Part shown: piece by piece, positions 9,956-18,452 of the stretch | Position numbering within the stretch: position 1 is the stretch's first letter | How the letters are laid out: every line of letters begins with the position of its first letter | NCBI RefSeq assembly: GCF_014841125.1 | Contig: NZ_JACYTQ010000001.1 | Coordinates: 248,001-312,000, forward strand | Reading direction: 5' to 3' | DNA from: Echinicola arenosa | Lineage (GTDB): Bacteria > Bacteroidota > Bacteroidia > Cytophagales > Cyclobacteriaceae | Length of the DNA: 64,000 nucleotides | Program-made: the position numbers and the translations under genes | Notes under the pieces: model-generated | What the model saw: only the letters and a program-made list of their open reading frames with translations | The model's database searches: none | Told to the model about the DNA's origin: nothing

Positions 9956-10981
9956 TTAAGGGTGGAATTTTAAGTCTACTTTTTTCTTATCTATCTTGTA
10001 CTCGAACCCAATGGAATGCCCCAGAATATCCAGCACATTATTCAGGTACTCATTTTTATCAAATGTTCCTGAACACAGAAAGTCTTTGTCATAATTACCT
10101 GTTACACTGATTTTCACATCATACCAGCGTTCCAAAGTTTTAAGCACTTCCTCAAAGTGGGTATCACTGAAATATAGAATTCCATCCTTCCAGTAAATCA
10201 CTTTCTCCACATCCATTTGCTCCTTTCGGAAGTTTCCATCACCACTTTCACTGATCACCCCCTGACCAGGAAAAAGCACTTCTTCAAAATCACTTTTCCC
10301 CGCTTCCACTTTTATTTTACCATGCGTAAGTACTACTTCTATCTCTGGAGAATTTTTAAAAGCTTTGATATTAAATGCTGTGCCCAAAGCAGTTGTGGTC
10401 AGTTCTTTGCTACTAACCCTAAAAGGGTGCTCCTTATCAGGAAATACCTCAAAATATGCTTCTCCTTCAAGCACTATGTTCCTATTGGTTTTGAAGTCTT
10501 TGGAGTATTTCAGCGTACTCTGTGCATTTAAAAAAATCTTACTACCATCAGGCAAAATAAATCTTGACTTCTGACCCGCTGGGTTACATTTTACTATCCA
10601 ATCTGTTGAGCTTCCAAGATCATTCCCTAACTCCTGTTGATTGAAATACTGATAAAACAAAAAGCTAATCGCAAAAAGAAACAGCAAGCTTGCCGCAACT
10701 CTAAAAGCGGAGCTATTATTCCAATATAATATTAATGGTCTCTGACTTCCTCTCTTTTCCTGAGTTAATATTTTTGGATCCTTGAATATTCTTTTAAATA
10801 GGGTATCCTGATCCCAAGGATCCTCTCTTTTAATGTCAGCTTTAATTTTCCAGTTTTGCTCAAGCTTATGGGACATGTAGGCTTCTCCTTCATCTGAAGT
10901 GTACCACTCCAAAAATTCCTCGGCTTCTTCCTTGGACAAGGTACCATTATGAAAATCTCGAATTTGCTTTTCTCTATCCAT
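9956..10981 (-). CDS. FecR family anti-sigma factor / signal transducer
   Basis: 341 residues. The cytoplasmic N-terminal part (about 1-90) begins MDREKQIRDFHNGTLSKEEAEEF, as in Bacteroidota FecR proteins. One membrane helix lies at about 93-112 (FRVAASLLFLFAISFLFYQY). The periplasmic FecR domain is at about 125-225 (RFILPDGSKIFLNAQSTLKY, RNIVLEGEAYFEVFPDKEHPF, TALGTAFNIKAF). The C-terminal DUF4974 domain is at about 270-340 (LYFSDTHFEEVLKTLERWYDV). The protein would receive a signal from the STN domain of the SusC protein just downstream and release an ECF sigma factor. Such genes are usually preceded by a FecI-type sigma-70 gene. Here the upstream neighbour is an unrelated membrane protein, so the sigma factor must be encoded elsewhere. 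Confidence 0.92.
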   Translation of the reverse strand: MDREKQIRDFHNGTLSKEEAEEFLEWYTSDEGEAYMSHKLEQNWKIKADIKREDPWDQDTLFKRIFKDPKILTQEKRGSQRPLILYWNNSSAFRVAASLLFLFAISFLFYQYFNQQELGNDLGSSTDWIVKCNPAGQKSRFILPDGSKIFLNAQSTLKYSKDFKTNRNIVLEGEAYFEVFPDKEHPFRVSSKELTTTALGTAFNIKAFKNSPEIEVVLTHGKIKVEAGKSDFEEVLFPGQGVISESGDGNFRKEQMDVEKVIYWKDGILYFSDTHFEEVLKTLERWYDVKISVTGNYDKDFLCSGTFDKNEYLNNVLDILGHSIGFEYKIDKKKVDLKFHP

Positions 10982-11094
10982 TTGTATTGTATTACAAAAG
11001 GATATATCCTCAAGTCTACCTAACTACTCATTGCGAGTGAAAAAAAATAAATCTTTTTTGAGCAGGAGAAAAATAAACACTGACAAACAATTAG

Positions 11095-11529
11095 TTACAT
11101 AAAAATCAAAACTGTTTTTTTTGCAATCAACGCTGTCTTACCTCCCAAATAACCCATAGGAATATAAGCCAAAGCAATATCGATTAACGCAAACCAAGCA
11201 GGAGATGGCAGCATAAACACATTGGTAACTCCTCCAGCTAAAAACAAAATACCAACTAAGACAGCCCATTTCAATTTGAAAGTAGCTGCTATAATCCCAG
11301 TTATAAATGCCCCCACAAAGGTCCCCAATGCATGTGCCAAAAATGGCATCATGAAGTGTTTGGGGAGAAACAAATGCATTGATTCCCTAAGACCTTCCAT
11401 GGTGGTCACATCAGCTCCTTCAGGAGGAGGAATAATGGATCCACTAATCAAAACAATCCCCATGTTCACAAAACTTCCAATTAGAATTCCTGCTAGAACC
11501 GCCACAATATTTCTAAAAGTCCTTTTCAT
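11095..11529 (-). CDS. Small four-helix inner-membrane protein of unknown function
   Basis: 144 residues, ATG at 11529. Four hydrophobic segments are visible: about 8-34 (IVAVLAGILIGSFVNMGIVLI), 62-85 (MPFLAHALGTFVGAFITGII), 88-107 (LKWAVLVGILFLAGGVTNVF) and 112-132 (WFALIDIALAYIPMGYLGG). The glycine-rich helices and PPPEGAD turn are seen in short Bacteroidota proteins annotated only as hypothetical membrane proteins. I do not recognise a named family. It lies 113 bp upstream of fecR and 51 bp downstream of the beta-lactamase gene on the same strand. It occupies the place where a FecI sigma gene would be expected, but has no sigma-factor features. Confidence 0.7.
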   Translation of the reverse strand: MKRTFRNIVAVLAGILIGSFVNMGIVLISGSIIPPPEGADVTTMEGLRESMHLFLPKHFMMPFLAHALGTFVGAFITGIIAATFKLKWAVLVGILFLAGGVTNVFMLPSPAWFALIDIALAYIPMGYLGGKTALIAKKTVLIFM

Positions 11530-11580
11530 AAGTTCGATGAATAATTTAATGGAATTTTAAATAAAAACCTCAACCGAATC

Positions 11581-12375
11581 TTATTTAACCTCTTCAAATA
11601 GCTTTATGGTATAATCCAATAACCCCGTATTACCAATTGAGCCATGACCGGGTATGATTACTTTGGATTGGGGAAATTGTCTTTGAATTGAAGTCACCGT
11701 GTATGACCAGGCCATGGTGTCAGCATCTGCTAGGTTTCCTTTTCCTGCCCCCATGGATTTGATTAAACATCCACCAAAAACGACTTGGTCCTCTGGAATA
11801 TAGACCACTACATTGTCTTGAGTATGACCAGGCCCGAAATACTTGACCAAAACTTCCAAGTCTCCCACTTTTAAATTGAGTTCACTATCAAAACCATTTT
11901 GAGGTACTTTAAACTGATTCTTATCAGCCAAATGAATAGTCTTATTATTTGCATAGGATGGAATTCCCAATTCATGAAAAGCGTCAAGCCCTCCTAGACA
12001 GTCGATATGAAAATGGGTTGGTACAACCGCTTTGATCTCTAAGTTCATTTCCGATTGGATAAACTTGATCAACTCATAGGAATCATTATCATTGGCGGGG
12101 GTATCAAAAACCACCGCCTCTTTTTCATCGACAACTATGATCCCATTGCATTCAACCTTTCCAAAAGTTTCCGACTGAAGATATGTAATATGCTCATAAA
12201 CAGCCGGACTGACTTTTTTAATAATCAAGTTGTTTGAGGTATATAAAACTACAGGTTGATCAAATGAAGTAGCAATTGGTTTGTTTTCATCAACCGTTTT
12301 CTCTTCAGTCTTATGGTTGCAAGCATACCAAATTTGGGTCAAAATCAGTAAGGGCAATAATATGTTCTTGTTCAT
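11581..12375 (-). CDS. Subclass B1 metallo-beta-lactamase, predicted lipoprotein
   Basis: 264 residues from the ATG at 12375 (MNKNILLPLL). A longer in-frame start at 12456 adds 27 residues without signal-peptide character and is rejected. Residues 1-19 form a lipoprotein signal ending IWYAC, so the enzyme should be membrane-anchored. The MBL fold carries the full B1 zinc set: H121-x-H123-x-D125 (THFHIDCLGG), H184 (GPGHTQDN), C203 (FGGCLIKS) and H244 (IPGHG). GKGNLADAD at 212-220 corresponds to the substrate-binding Lys/Asn loop of B1 enzymes. These enzymes hydrolyse most beta-lactams, including carbapenems. Chromosomal B1 enzymes are known from environmental Cytophagales and Flavobacteriia. 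A perfect terminator separates it from proA upstream, so it is transcribed independently. Family assignment is firm; substrate range is not shown by sequence. Confidence 0.9.
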   Translation of the reverse strand: MNKNILLPLLILTQIWYACNHKTEEKTVDENKPIATSFDQPVVLYTSNNLIIKKVSPAVYEHITYLQSETFGKVECNGIIVVDEKEAVVFDTPANDNDSYELIKFIQSEMNLEIKAVVPTHFHIDCLGGLDAFHELGIPSYANNKTIHLADKNQFKVPQNGFDSELNLKVGDLEVLVKYFGPGHTQDNVVVYIPEDQVVFGGCLIKSMGAGKGNLADADTMAWSYTVTSIQRQFPQSKVIIPGHGSIGNTGLLDYTIKLFEEVK

Positions 12376-12485
12376 AGACTTTGATAAAAGTGTGTGAGAA
12401 GCCAAATAGTTAATGAATTTAAGAAACCGATCAAAAATAGTACGAGACTTTCGCATTTCTTATGATCTACTTCAAAAAATAAAAC

Positions 12486-12511
12486 AGGCTCTCTGGAAAA
12501 CCAGAGAGCCT
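12486..12511 (-). terminator. Rho-independent terminator after proA
   Basis: A perfect 11-bp stem (aggctctctgg at 12486-12496, ccagagagcct at 12501-12511) with a 4-base loop. On the minus strand it is followed by a T-rich run (GTTTTATTTTTT). It starts 25 bp after the proA stop and closes the proCBA operon before the beta-lactamase gene. Confidence 0.85.
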
Positions 12512-12536
12512 ATGCTTCATACATTATAAGCTAGTG

Positions 12537-13736
12537 CTAATCTCTTATCTGACCGTCACCAAACACATAGTATTTGTTGGTTACCAGCTGTTCCAGTCCC
12601 AACGGCCCTCTGTGATGTAGTTTGTCTGTGCTAATAGCTAGCTCAGCCCCCACACCCATTTGGCCTCCATCAGTAAACCTGGTGGAAGCATTATGATAAA
12701 CCGCCGCACTATCCACTTGCTCCATAAATTTGGCCGCTTTGGACTTATCAGTGGTCAAAATAGTGGCAGAGTGTCCGCCGCTGTATTTATTGATTTTTTC
12801 GATAACTTCATCCAACCCTTTAGCTTTACCCACCAACGCTTTTAATGCCAAAAACTCCTCATACCAACTATCCTCGGATGGAATTTCTTTTGCTCCATCA
12901 ATATTGGAAAGCAACTCCTGCTCTGCCAAAAGCTCTACTTTATAGTCAGCTAAAGACTTGCCCAAATCCTTCAATTTAGACTCAAAGTCAGGTAATTTCT
13001 CATCAACCAAGATTTTATCCAAAGCATTACAACCAGAAATCTTATTGGTTTTGGCATTGATGATCACCTTCTTAGCCTGCTCCCAATCTGCGTCTTCCGC
13101 TACATAAGCAAAGTTATTCCCTCTTCCACTAACCAAAACAGCACACTGGGCATGCTCTTTTACGAAAGCTATCAATCTTTCTCCACCTCTGGGCACTATC
13201 AAATCCAGCTTTTCTGTTGGGTTTCTTAAAAACTCTTGCGTTTCTTCTCTGTTCAAAGTAAACAGTTCAATCCAATCTTTGGTCAGTCCATTTTCTTCAA
13301 GAGCCTCATGCCAACATTCTACCAAAGCTTTGTTCGAATTGACAGCTTCTTTCCCACCTTTAAGTAGAATCTTGCTATTAGCTTTAAAAGCCAATACCGC
13401 TGCCTCAATAGTCACATCAGGACGGGATTCATAAATAATCATGATGGTACCAAAAGGTGCCGTTTGATTAATGATTTCCAATCCATTATTTAGATTTCTT
13501 TTGGAAATAACTTTGCCGACAGGATCTTCTTGTTCCATCACCTCTCTGACAGCTTGGATCATGCCATCTACTTTGGCATCGTTGACCACTAACCTATCAA
13601 ACAAGGCTTGGTCATCTCTTTGGAAAGCCTCCAAATCAGCCTTATTGGCTGCTATTATTTTGTCACGCTTGGCATCTATAATCTTGATCATGGATGCCAA
13701 AACGTTATTTTTCTTTTCTGTGCTTAATATTTTCAT
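12537..13736 (-). CDS. proA: Gamma-glutamyl phosphate reductase (glutamate-5-semialdehyde dehydrogenase)
   Basis: 399 residues, close to the usual 410-420. It reduces gamma-glutamyl phosphate to glutamate-5-semialdehyde with NADPH, the second step of proline synthesis, in the cytosol. Family marks include PFGTIMIIYESRPDVTIEAA (about 94), LKGGKEAVNSN, DLIVPRGGERLIAFV and the catalytic-cysteine region KISGCNALDK (about 235). The C-terminal signature runs from SAAVYHNASTRFTDGGQMG to GVGAELAISTDKLHHRGPLGLEQL. It is the third gene of proC-proB-proA, 88 bp after proB, with a strong hairpin in the gap and a terminator behind it. Some spacing of the middle region (about 250-300) differs from enterobacterial ProA, but all key motifs are present. 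Confidence 0.93.
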   Translation of the reverse strand: MKILSTEKKNNVLASMIKIIDAKRDKIIAANKADLEAFQRDDQALFDRLVVNDAKVDGMIQAVREVMEQEDPVGKVISKRNLNNGLEIINQTAPFGTIMIIYESRPDVTIEAAVLAFKANSKILLKGGKEAVNSNKALVECWHEALEENGLTKDWIELFTLNREETQEFLRNPTEKLDLIVPRGGERLIAFVKEHAQCAVLVSGRGNNFAYVAEDADWEQAKKVIINAKTNKISGCNALDKILVDEKLPDFESKLKDLGKSLADYKVELLAEQELLSNIDGAKEIPSEDSWYEEFLALKALVGKAKGLDEVIEKINKYSGGHSATILTTDKSKAAKFMEQVDSAAVYHNASTRFTDGGQMGVGAELAISTDKLHHRGPLGLEQLVTNKYYVFGDGQIRD

Positions 13737-13781
13737 GTTGAATCTTCCTTTTTGATTTCTCTAAAGACGATTTAATTAAGA

Positions 13782-13820
13782 ATTTTCAGCCGACCACTCC
13801 ACATTCAGTCGGCTGAAAAT
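13782..13820 (-). promoter_or_regulatory. Perfect 13-bp stem-loop in the proB-proA gap
   Basis: attttcagccgac (13782-13794) pairs perfectly with gtcggctgaaaat (13808-13820) around a 13-base loop. It begins only a few bases after the proB stop. On the minus strand the sequence after the 3' arm is TCTTAATTAAAT, without a continuous U tract, so full termination is unlikely. An attenuator, mRNA end-protector or processing site that lowers proA relative to proB are possible roles. The stem is seen directly; the role is inferred. Confidence 0.55.
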
Positions 13821-13824
13821 CAGG

Positions 13825-14613
13825 TCAATCATCAGAAACCTTCGTACCCACTTCTTTACCATCTACAATATCAACAATCATATTTTCCGTATTACCATTG
13901 GCAATGTAAGTAGGTATATTTTTTCTGGCTGCTTCTTTAGCCACATTCAGTTTTGATCTCATGCCTCCGCGTCCTTCTGCTTCACCCTTGGTAGATTCCT
14001 GAATATAGTGTTCCACCTTCTCATCTGTGCCCACATGGGCAATTCTATGGGTATTATCATCATCAGGATGGCCATTGTAAAGGCCGTCAGTATCGGTAAG
14101 CAAGATTAGCATATCTGCTTCAATCAATTCTGCTACCAAGCTGGCCAGTTCATCATTGTCCGTAAAGGTGGACATAGAAAGGGAAACTGCATCATCTTCA
14201 TTGGCAATAGGAATAATACCTTCCGAAAGCAACCCTTCATAGCAGTTGATCATATTTTCACGGTGCTTGCCAGGATCAAAGTCCCTTTTTGTTGCCAAGA
14301 CTTGCGCACAACGCATACCATAATCTTGGAAAATGTTATAATAATGGCGCATCATCCGTGGTTGGCCCACAGCTGAAAACACCTGTCTCCGGATAATTTT
14401 ATCGGTGATGTCCACCTTGTTTCCCAAGACTTCCTTTCCTGCGATCACAGAACCTGAAGAAACGAGTACGGACATAATTCCTCTCTCATACAAAGTAGCA
14501 ATTTGATCAACCAGTTTACGTAAAACCGTATTGACAATACGGTTATCTTTATTGGTCATCACATTGGTTCCTACTTTAATTACTATTCTTTTTGGTTCTT
14601 CCATCTTAGGCAT
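13825..14613 (-). CDS. proB: Glutamate 5-kinase, short form without PUA domain
   Basis: 262 residues. It phosphorylates glutamate with ATP to gamma-glutamyl phosphate, the committed step of proline synthesis. The amino-acid kinase fold is clear: IVIKVGTNVMTN (about 10), SVLVSSGSVIAGKEVLG, PIANEDDAVSLS, FTDNDELASLVAELIEADMLILLTDTDGLYNGHP and GRGGMRSKLNVAKEAARKNIPTYIANG. The enterobacterial enzyme has about 367 residues because of a C-terminal PUA domain. Here the protein ends after the kinase domain with no sign of frameshift, so this is a natural short form. The ATG at 14613 overlaps the proC stop by 8 bp, which suggests translational coupling. Confidence 0.93.
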   Translation of the reverse strand: MPKMEEPKRIVIKVGTNVMTNKDNRIVNTVLRKLVDQIATLYERGIMSVLVSSGSVIAGKEVLGNKVDITDKIIRRQVFSAVGQPRMMRHYYNIFQDYGMRCAQVLATKRDFDPGKHRENMINCYEGLLSEGIIPIANEDDAVSLSMSTFTDNDELASLVAELIEADMLILLTDTDGLYNGHPDDDNTHRIAHVGTDEKVEHYIQESTKGEAEGRGGMRSKLNVAKEAARKNIPTYIANGNTENMIVDIVDGKEVGTKVSDD

Positions 14614-15421
14614 TTCTAAATTCTTTCCCTAACTCTACGGCCCTATTAAATGCTGCATAAGCCGCTTCTTTAATCAATTCTTTAACATTATTGTCTTCCA
14701 TAGAATCCAATGCTGCACGTGTAGTGCCACCTTTAGAGGCTACCCTATCCATCCATGTTTCAGGATCTAGGTCTGCTGAAGAGAATAACTCTACAGCACC
14801 TGCAAATGTTTGCTCTACCAATACTCTTGAATCATGCCTGGAGAAGCCCATCTTCAAAGCCGCTTCCAACATGGATTGCATAAAGTAAAAGATATAAGCA
14901 GGCCCACTGCCAGAAATACCTGTCGAAGCATCAATGTCTGCTTCTGTATCCAAACGAACGGATCTTCCTGTGGTATCCAATAAATTTTCAATAGTTGACA
15001 ACTCCAAGCGGGAGACTTCATCTGAAGCAGTAAAGGAGGTCAAACCTTTTCCTACTTGTGCGGGAAGGTTAGGCATGGCCCTGACCACTTTGCGGCGTCC
15101 CAATCCCTCTTGAATCGCTTCAATGGTCACTCCTGCCATCAAAGAAATGAAGATCTGACCTTCGCTGGTCAACTCTTTCATATCTGCCATCAGCGCATTG
15201 GCATGGTACGGTTTTACAGCAATAAAAATCACATCTGCCTTAGGAACACAATCATCGAGTTTTTCAAACACAGCAAAGTGACTACGTTTTCTCAATTCTT
15301 CTGTTTTGTCTTTGGCATTGTCAAGGATCATTAGATCCTTATCTTTTAAAAATTTTGATTTGGCGATTGCCTCGGCGTATGTCAATCCCATATTGCCACC
15401 ACCGATTACAAGAACTTTCAT
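14606..15421 (-). CDS. proC: Pyrroline-5-carboxylate reductase
   Basis: 271 residues from the ATG at 15421 (MKVLVIGGGNMG). A TTG 17 codons upstream is in frame but lies before the expected N-terminus. It reduces pyrroline-5-carboxylate to proline with NAD(P)H. The Rossmann motif GGGNMG is at residues 7-12, the second cofactor strand at DVIFIAVKPYHANALM, and the conserved RAMPNLPAQVGKGLT near 110. The C-terminal dimer/substrate region is ISGSGPAYIFYFMQSMLEAALKMG and ASKGGTTRAALDSMEDNNVKELI. It is the first gene of proCBA and overlaps proB by 8 bp. The upstream 556 bp separates it from the divergent patatin gene. Confidence 0.95.
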   Translation of the reverse strand: MKVLVIGGGNMGLTYAEAIAKSKFLKDKDLMILDNAKDKTEELRKRSHFAVFEKLDDCVPKADVIFIAVKPYHANALMADMKELTSEGQIFISLMAGVTIEAIQEGLGRRKVVRAMPNLPAQVGKGLTSFTASDEVSRLELSTIENLLDTTGRSVRLDTEADIDASTGISGSGPAYIFYFMQSMLEAALKMGFSRHDSRVLVEQTFAGAVELFSSADLDPETWMDRVASKGGTTRAALDSMEDNNVKELIKEAAYAAFNRAVELGKEFRNA

Positions 15422-15977
15422 AGTTTTGTTAGAAAGGTTATTTAAATTTTGTACAGGGACTATCCCCATCAATCTTCAATACACCCTATGCCACAATCAT
15501 CGTGCAGGGATGCCTTTTTCAAAAAAAAGTATTACCCAATGGATATTTTATTGTTAAGACAGCATGTTTGGCACAGTTATTTTCTGATTAATTGATAAAA
15601 AACGCTACATTTTGGTAATATTTTAATTTCAATTATAAATATTTAACCCCAAAAAAATATACTGAAAATAAGTCAGTTAATTAATTCATTATGAAAAAAA
15701 GGCATTTTTAAAACAGGACATTTTGTCAGCATTTGTTTAACGCTTTATTATTTGCCAAACTTCACCTCAATAGAGTTTTTATGAAATTATCTTTTGAAAA
15801 AGTCAAAACCAAAACACCAAAAGACAAACACTGCTTATTACAATACTTTCATCAAAGCCAATTCAATAACCAGACCTGATCAAATTATATGCTCACTCAT
15901 GAAGATTACCTGCTTATCAAGCATCTTGAAATCAAATAGTTTTGTTAGATTAGAATATCAGTTATTCAGCCAACACC
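15422..15977. other. Divergent intergenic region between proC and the patatin-like gene
   Basis: 556 bp, strongly A+T rich, without a convincing gene. It must hold the proCBA promoter (minus) and the patatin promoter (plus). TTTG-containing stretches around 15720-15755 (for example atttgtttaacg and ttatttgcc) resemble pieces of the Bacteroidota -33/-7 promoter, but the spacing is not convincing. I see no riboswitch-like structure, terminator or repeat. Confidence 0.4.
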
Positions 15978-18320
15978 ATGATGAAAAAACTTACTTTTTT
16001 TTTCTTTCCACTGTATCTTTTTTGTGCTTTAACTGCATTTTCCCAAAACAGTACTTCTCATGCAAATCCTAAAATCGGATTAGTGCTTAGTGGTGGCGGA
16101 GCCAAAGGAATGGCTCACGTCGGTGTTATAAAGGCAATGGAGAAAGCTGGCATTAGGCCAGACTATATCGCAGGAACAAGTATGGGAGCAGTCATTGGTG
16201 GACTTTATGCTATTGGATATAATGCAGATGAGCTTGAATCCATCATCAAACAAGCAGACTGGAGCCTTATTGTATCCAATCGAGTGAATTTCAACAACAT
16301 TTCTTTTGAAGAAAAAGAGTATTACAATCGGTACATGCTGGAATTACCAGTTATTGACCGGAAAATTTCTGTACCTACTGGGCTTATTGAGGGCCAAAAA
16401 CTTTCAGAAACATTACATTATTACACGTGGCCTGCTATCCAATACAAGAATTTCGATGAATTCCCCATTCCTTTTAGGTGCATCGCCACTGACCTAAGGA
16501 GTGGGCAAGGCCTGGTCCTCAAGTCTGGCTATCTTCCAGATGCTTTAAGGTCAAGTATTGCCATTCCCACGGCCTTTACTCCTTTTGACCTTGACAGCAC
16601 CTTGGTCGTGGACGGAGGAGTGGTAAACAATTTCCCTGTGGATGTGGTCAAAGATATGGGAGCCGATATTGTAATCGGGGTAAATGTCAGCGACGAGGAC
16701 TTTATTGATCCCAAAGAGTTGAGTTCATTTTCAGGCATACTTATGCAGATTGCCATGAGTACTTCCACAAGCAAACTCCAAGATAACATTGCTAACTGTG
16801 ATATATATATCAAGCCTGACTTAAAAAATTACAGTACAGCTAGTTTTAGTAGTTTTAATGAAATCCTAGAACTTGGAGACAAGGCGGGAGAAGAAAATTT
16901 AGCTAACTTTCTCTTTCTGGCTGATAGTTTAAACATCCATCGTGAAAGTCCTGGTATCGGACTGGAAGTAGCACCTGTCATTATTAGTGAAATAGCCATT
17001 AGCGGGAATCGGCTATTTTCTGACGACCTGATTCTCTCCAAATTGGGAATAGCCCCTCAGGACACTGTATCCCGTTCGGACATTCAATCAGGCATAGATC
17101 GCATTTTTGGAGTAAACGGCTTCAGGAAAGTAGATTACAATTTGCTTCAAAACCCAAGTGGCGATTATAAACTTTTTATCAAGACAGCAGAAAAGCAAGA
17201 TGCCACCCTCTCTTCGGCCTTCCATTATGATGACACCTTTTCTGCAGGGATTTTGCTCAACCTGACTGTAAGAGACTTATTGGGCAAACCTTCAAGAACA
17301 GTAGCCATAGCGGACATCTCCGAAAACCCCAAGTTCAGACTGGATCATTACAAATATATAGGTAAAGACAAAAAATACGCCTTTAACTTTCGCTACAACT
17401 TTCTTTTCCAACAAATCCCTGAGTATGAAAATGGGGAAAAAACTGATATCACCAGTAACAGGGAAAACCAAGTGGGTTTCAATGTCATTTCAACACATTC
17501 CTTGAAACAAAGTTTTTCTGTTGGGGCTTTTTATGAAAGCACTAGAACAAAATCCAGGTTCAACGTTGAATTCCCAGAAGATGTAAGAGGGGGATATTTC
17601 AACTTTCTCAGTTTTAGATTTATTCATAACAGAAACTCCCTAAATGATAGAAATTATCCCACTAGAGGAGCTGAAACTATCGTAGAAAGTATTTTCTATT
17701 CTTTCAACAAATATAAAATTAAGCTAAAAAATGGAGTGGACACTTTGGTATTTAATGGAGATGAAGAACCAATCAAAATCCCGAGCAACCTATTGGACCA
17801 AACAGTGGACCTCTTTACCCCAAATGGATATGTCTCTGTGTATCTTAATTATGTCAAATATTTTCCAATAAGTCATAAGTTTCAAGTAGCCCCTACCTTC
17901 GCTGCCGGAATTACCTTATCCGAGCAAGAAGAAGGGTTTATTTTTAATGAATTCAGCATTGGTGGCTACCAAAGGGTTCAGTTCAATGACACACCTAGTT
18001 GGGGGCTCAATTACAGGGAATTAAGCACGCCAAACTTCGCTAAACTCGGCATTCTGGGGCAATTTGTTCCCACCAACAACATCTACATGCGATTTGGTGG
18101 AAACATAGTAGCACACAATCCACATGTACCAATTAACCAGATTAACAAACTTGATTTTTCAAATATTACTGAAGAAAGATTCATATTTGGTTATGGCATG
18201 GACGTTTCCTATGATTCATTTCTCGGACCAATTACAGGAGGTATTGGCTCCAATGCAAAAGATGGCACTTTAAGGTATTACTTATCTATTGGGTTTTCTT
18301 TCAACTATTCAGATAGGTAA
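15978..18320 (+). CDS. Patatin-like phospholipase fused to POTRA and outer-membrane barrel (PlpD / type Vd-like)
   Basis: 780 residues with a signal peptide (MMKKLTFFFFPLYLFCALTAFSQ). The patatin domain (about 33-230) has the oxyanion motif GLVLSGGGAKGMAHVGVI, the nucleophile elbow GTSMG, and the dyad Asp in VVDGGVVNNFPVDVV. A POTRA-like segment follows at about 335-410 (VISEIAISGNRLFSDDLILSKLGI). The C-terminal 350 residues are amphipathic strands typical of an Omp85/TamA-like 16-stranded barrel. This order (patatin, POTRA, barrel) matches PlpD-type proteins, lipolytic enzymes placed at or secreted across the outer membrane. It stands alone on the plus strand, 132 bp before the GH78 gene. 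Whether the patatin domain is released or stays in the periplasm cannot be told. Confidence 0.9.
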   Translation: MMKKLTFFFFPLYLFCALTAFSQNSTSHANPKIGLVLSGGGAKGMAHVGVIKAMEKAGIRPDYIAGTSMGAVIGGLYAIGYNADELESIIKQADWSLIVSNRVNFNNISFEEKEYYNRYMLELPVIDRKISVPTGLIEGQKLSETLHYYTWPAIQYKNFDEFPIPFRCIATDLRSGQGLVLKSGYLPDALRSSIAIPTAFTPFDLDSTLVVDGGVVNNFPVDVVKDMGADIVIGVNVSDEDFIDPKELSSFSGILMQIAMSTSTSKLQDNIANCDIYIKPDLKNYSTASFSSFNEILELGDKAGEENLANFLFLADSLNIHRESPGIGLEVAPVIISEIAISGNRLFSDDLILSKLGIAPQDTVSRSDIQSGIDRIFGVNGFRKVDYNLLQNPSGDYKLFIKTAEKQDATLSSAFHYDDTFSAGILLNLTVRDLLGKPSRTVAIADISENPKFRLDHYKYIGKDKKYAFNFRYNFLFQQIPEYENGEKTDITSNRENQVGFNVISTHSLKQSFSVGAFYESTRTKSRFNVEFPEDVRGGYFNFLSFRFIHNRNSLNDRNYPTRGAETIVESIFYSFNKYKIKLKNGVDTLVFNGDEEPIKIPSNLLDQTVDLFTPNGYVSVYLNYVKYFPISHKFQVAPTFAAGITLSEQEEGFIFNEFSIGGYQRVQFNDTPSWGLNYRELSTPNFAKLGILGQFVPTNNIYMRFGGNIVAHNPHVPINQINKLDFSNITEERFIFGYGMDVSYDSFLGPITGGIGSNAKDGTLRYYLSIGFSFNYSDR

Positions 18321-18452
18321 CCTCCTTTTTCTATATTTAAAAGACTGAACCAAAGCTTCTGAGATTATTCGTCAATATCCTAAATCGATTTTGTATTTTA
18401 GTATTTACAGATAACACCATCCTGTTACATTAATCCTAATAACCACTTCATA

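Noticed and set aside
15720-15755. Bacteroidota -33/-7 promoter for the patatin-like gene
   Set aside because: TTTG elements occur, but the spacing and the TAnnTTTG pattern do not fit well enough to name a promoter.
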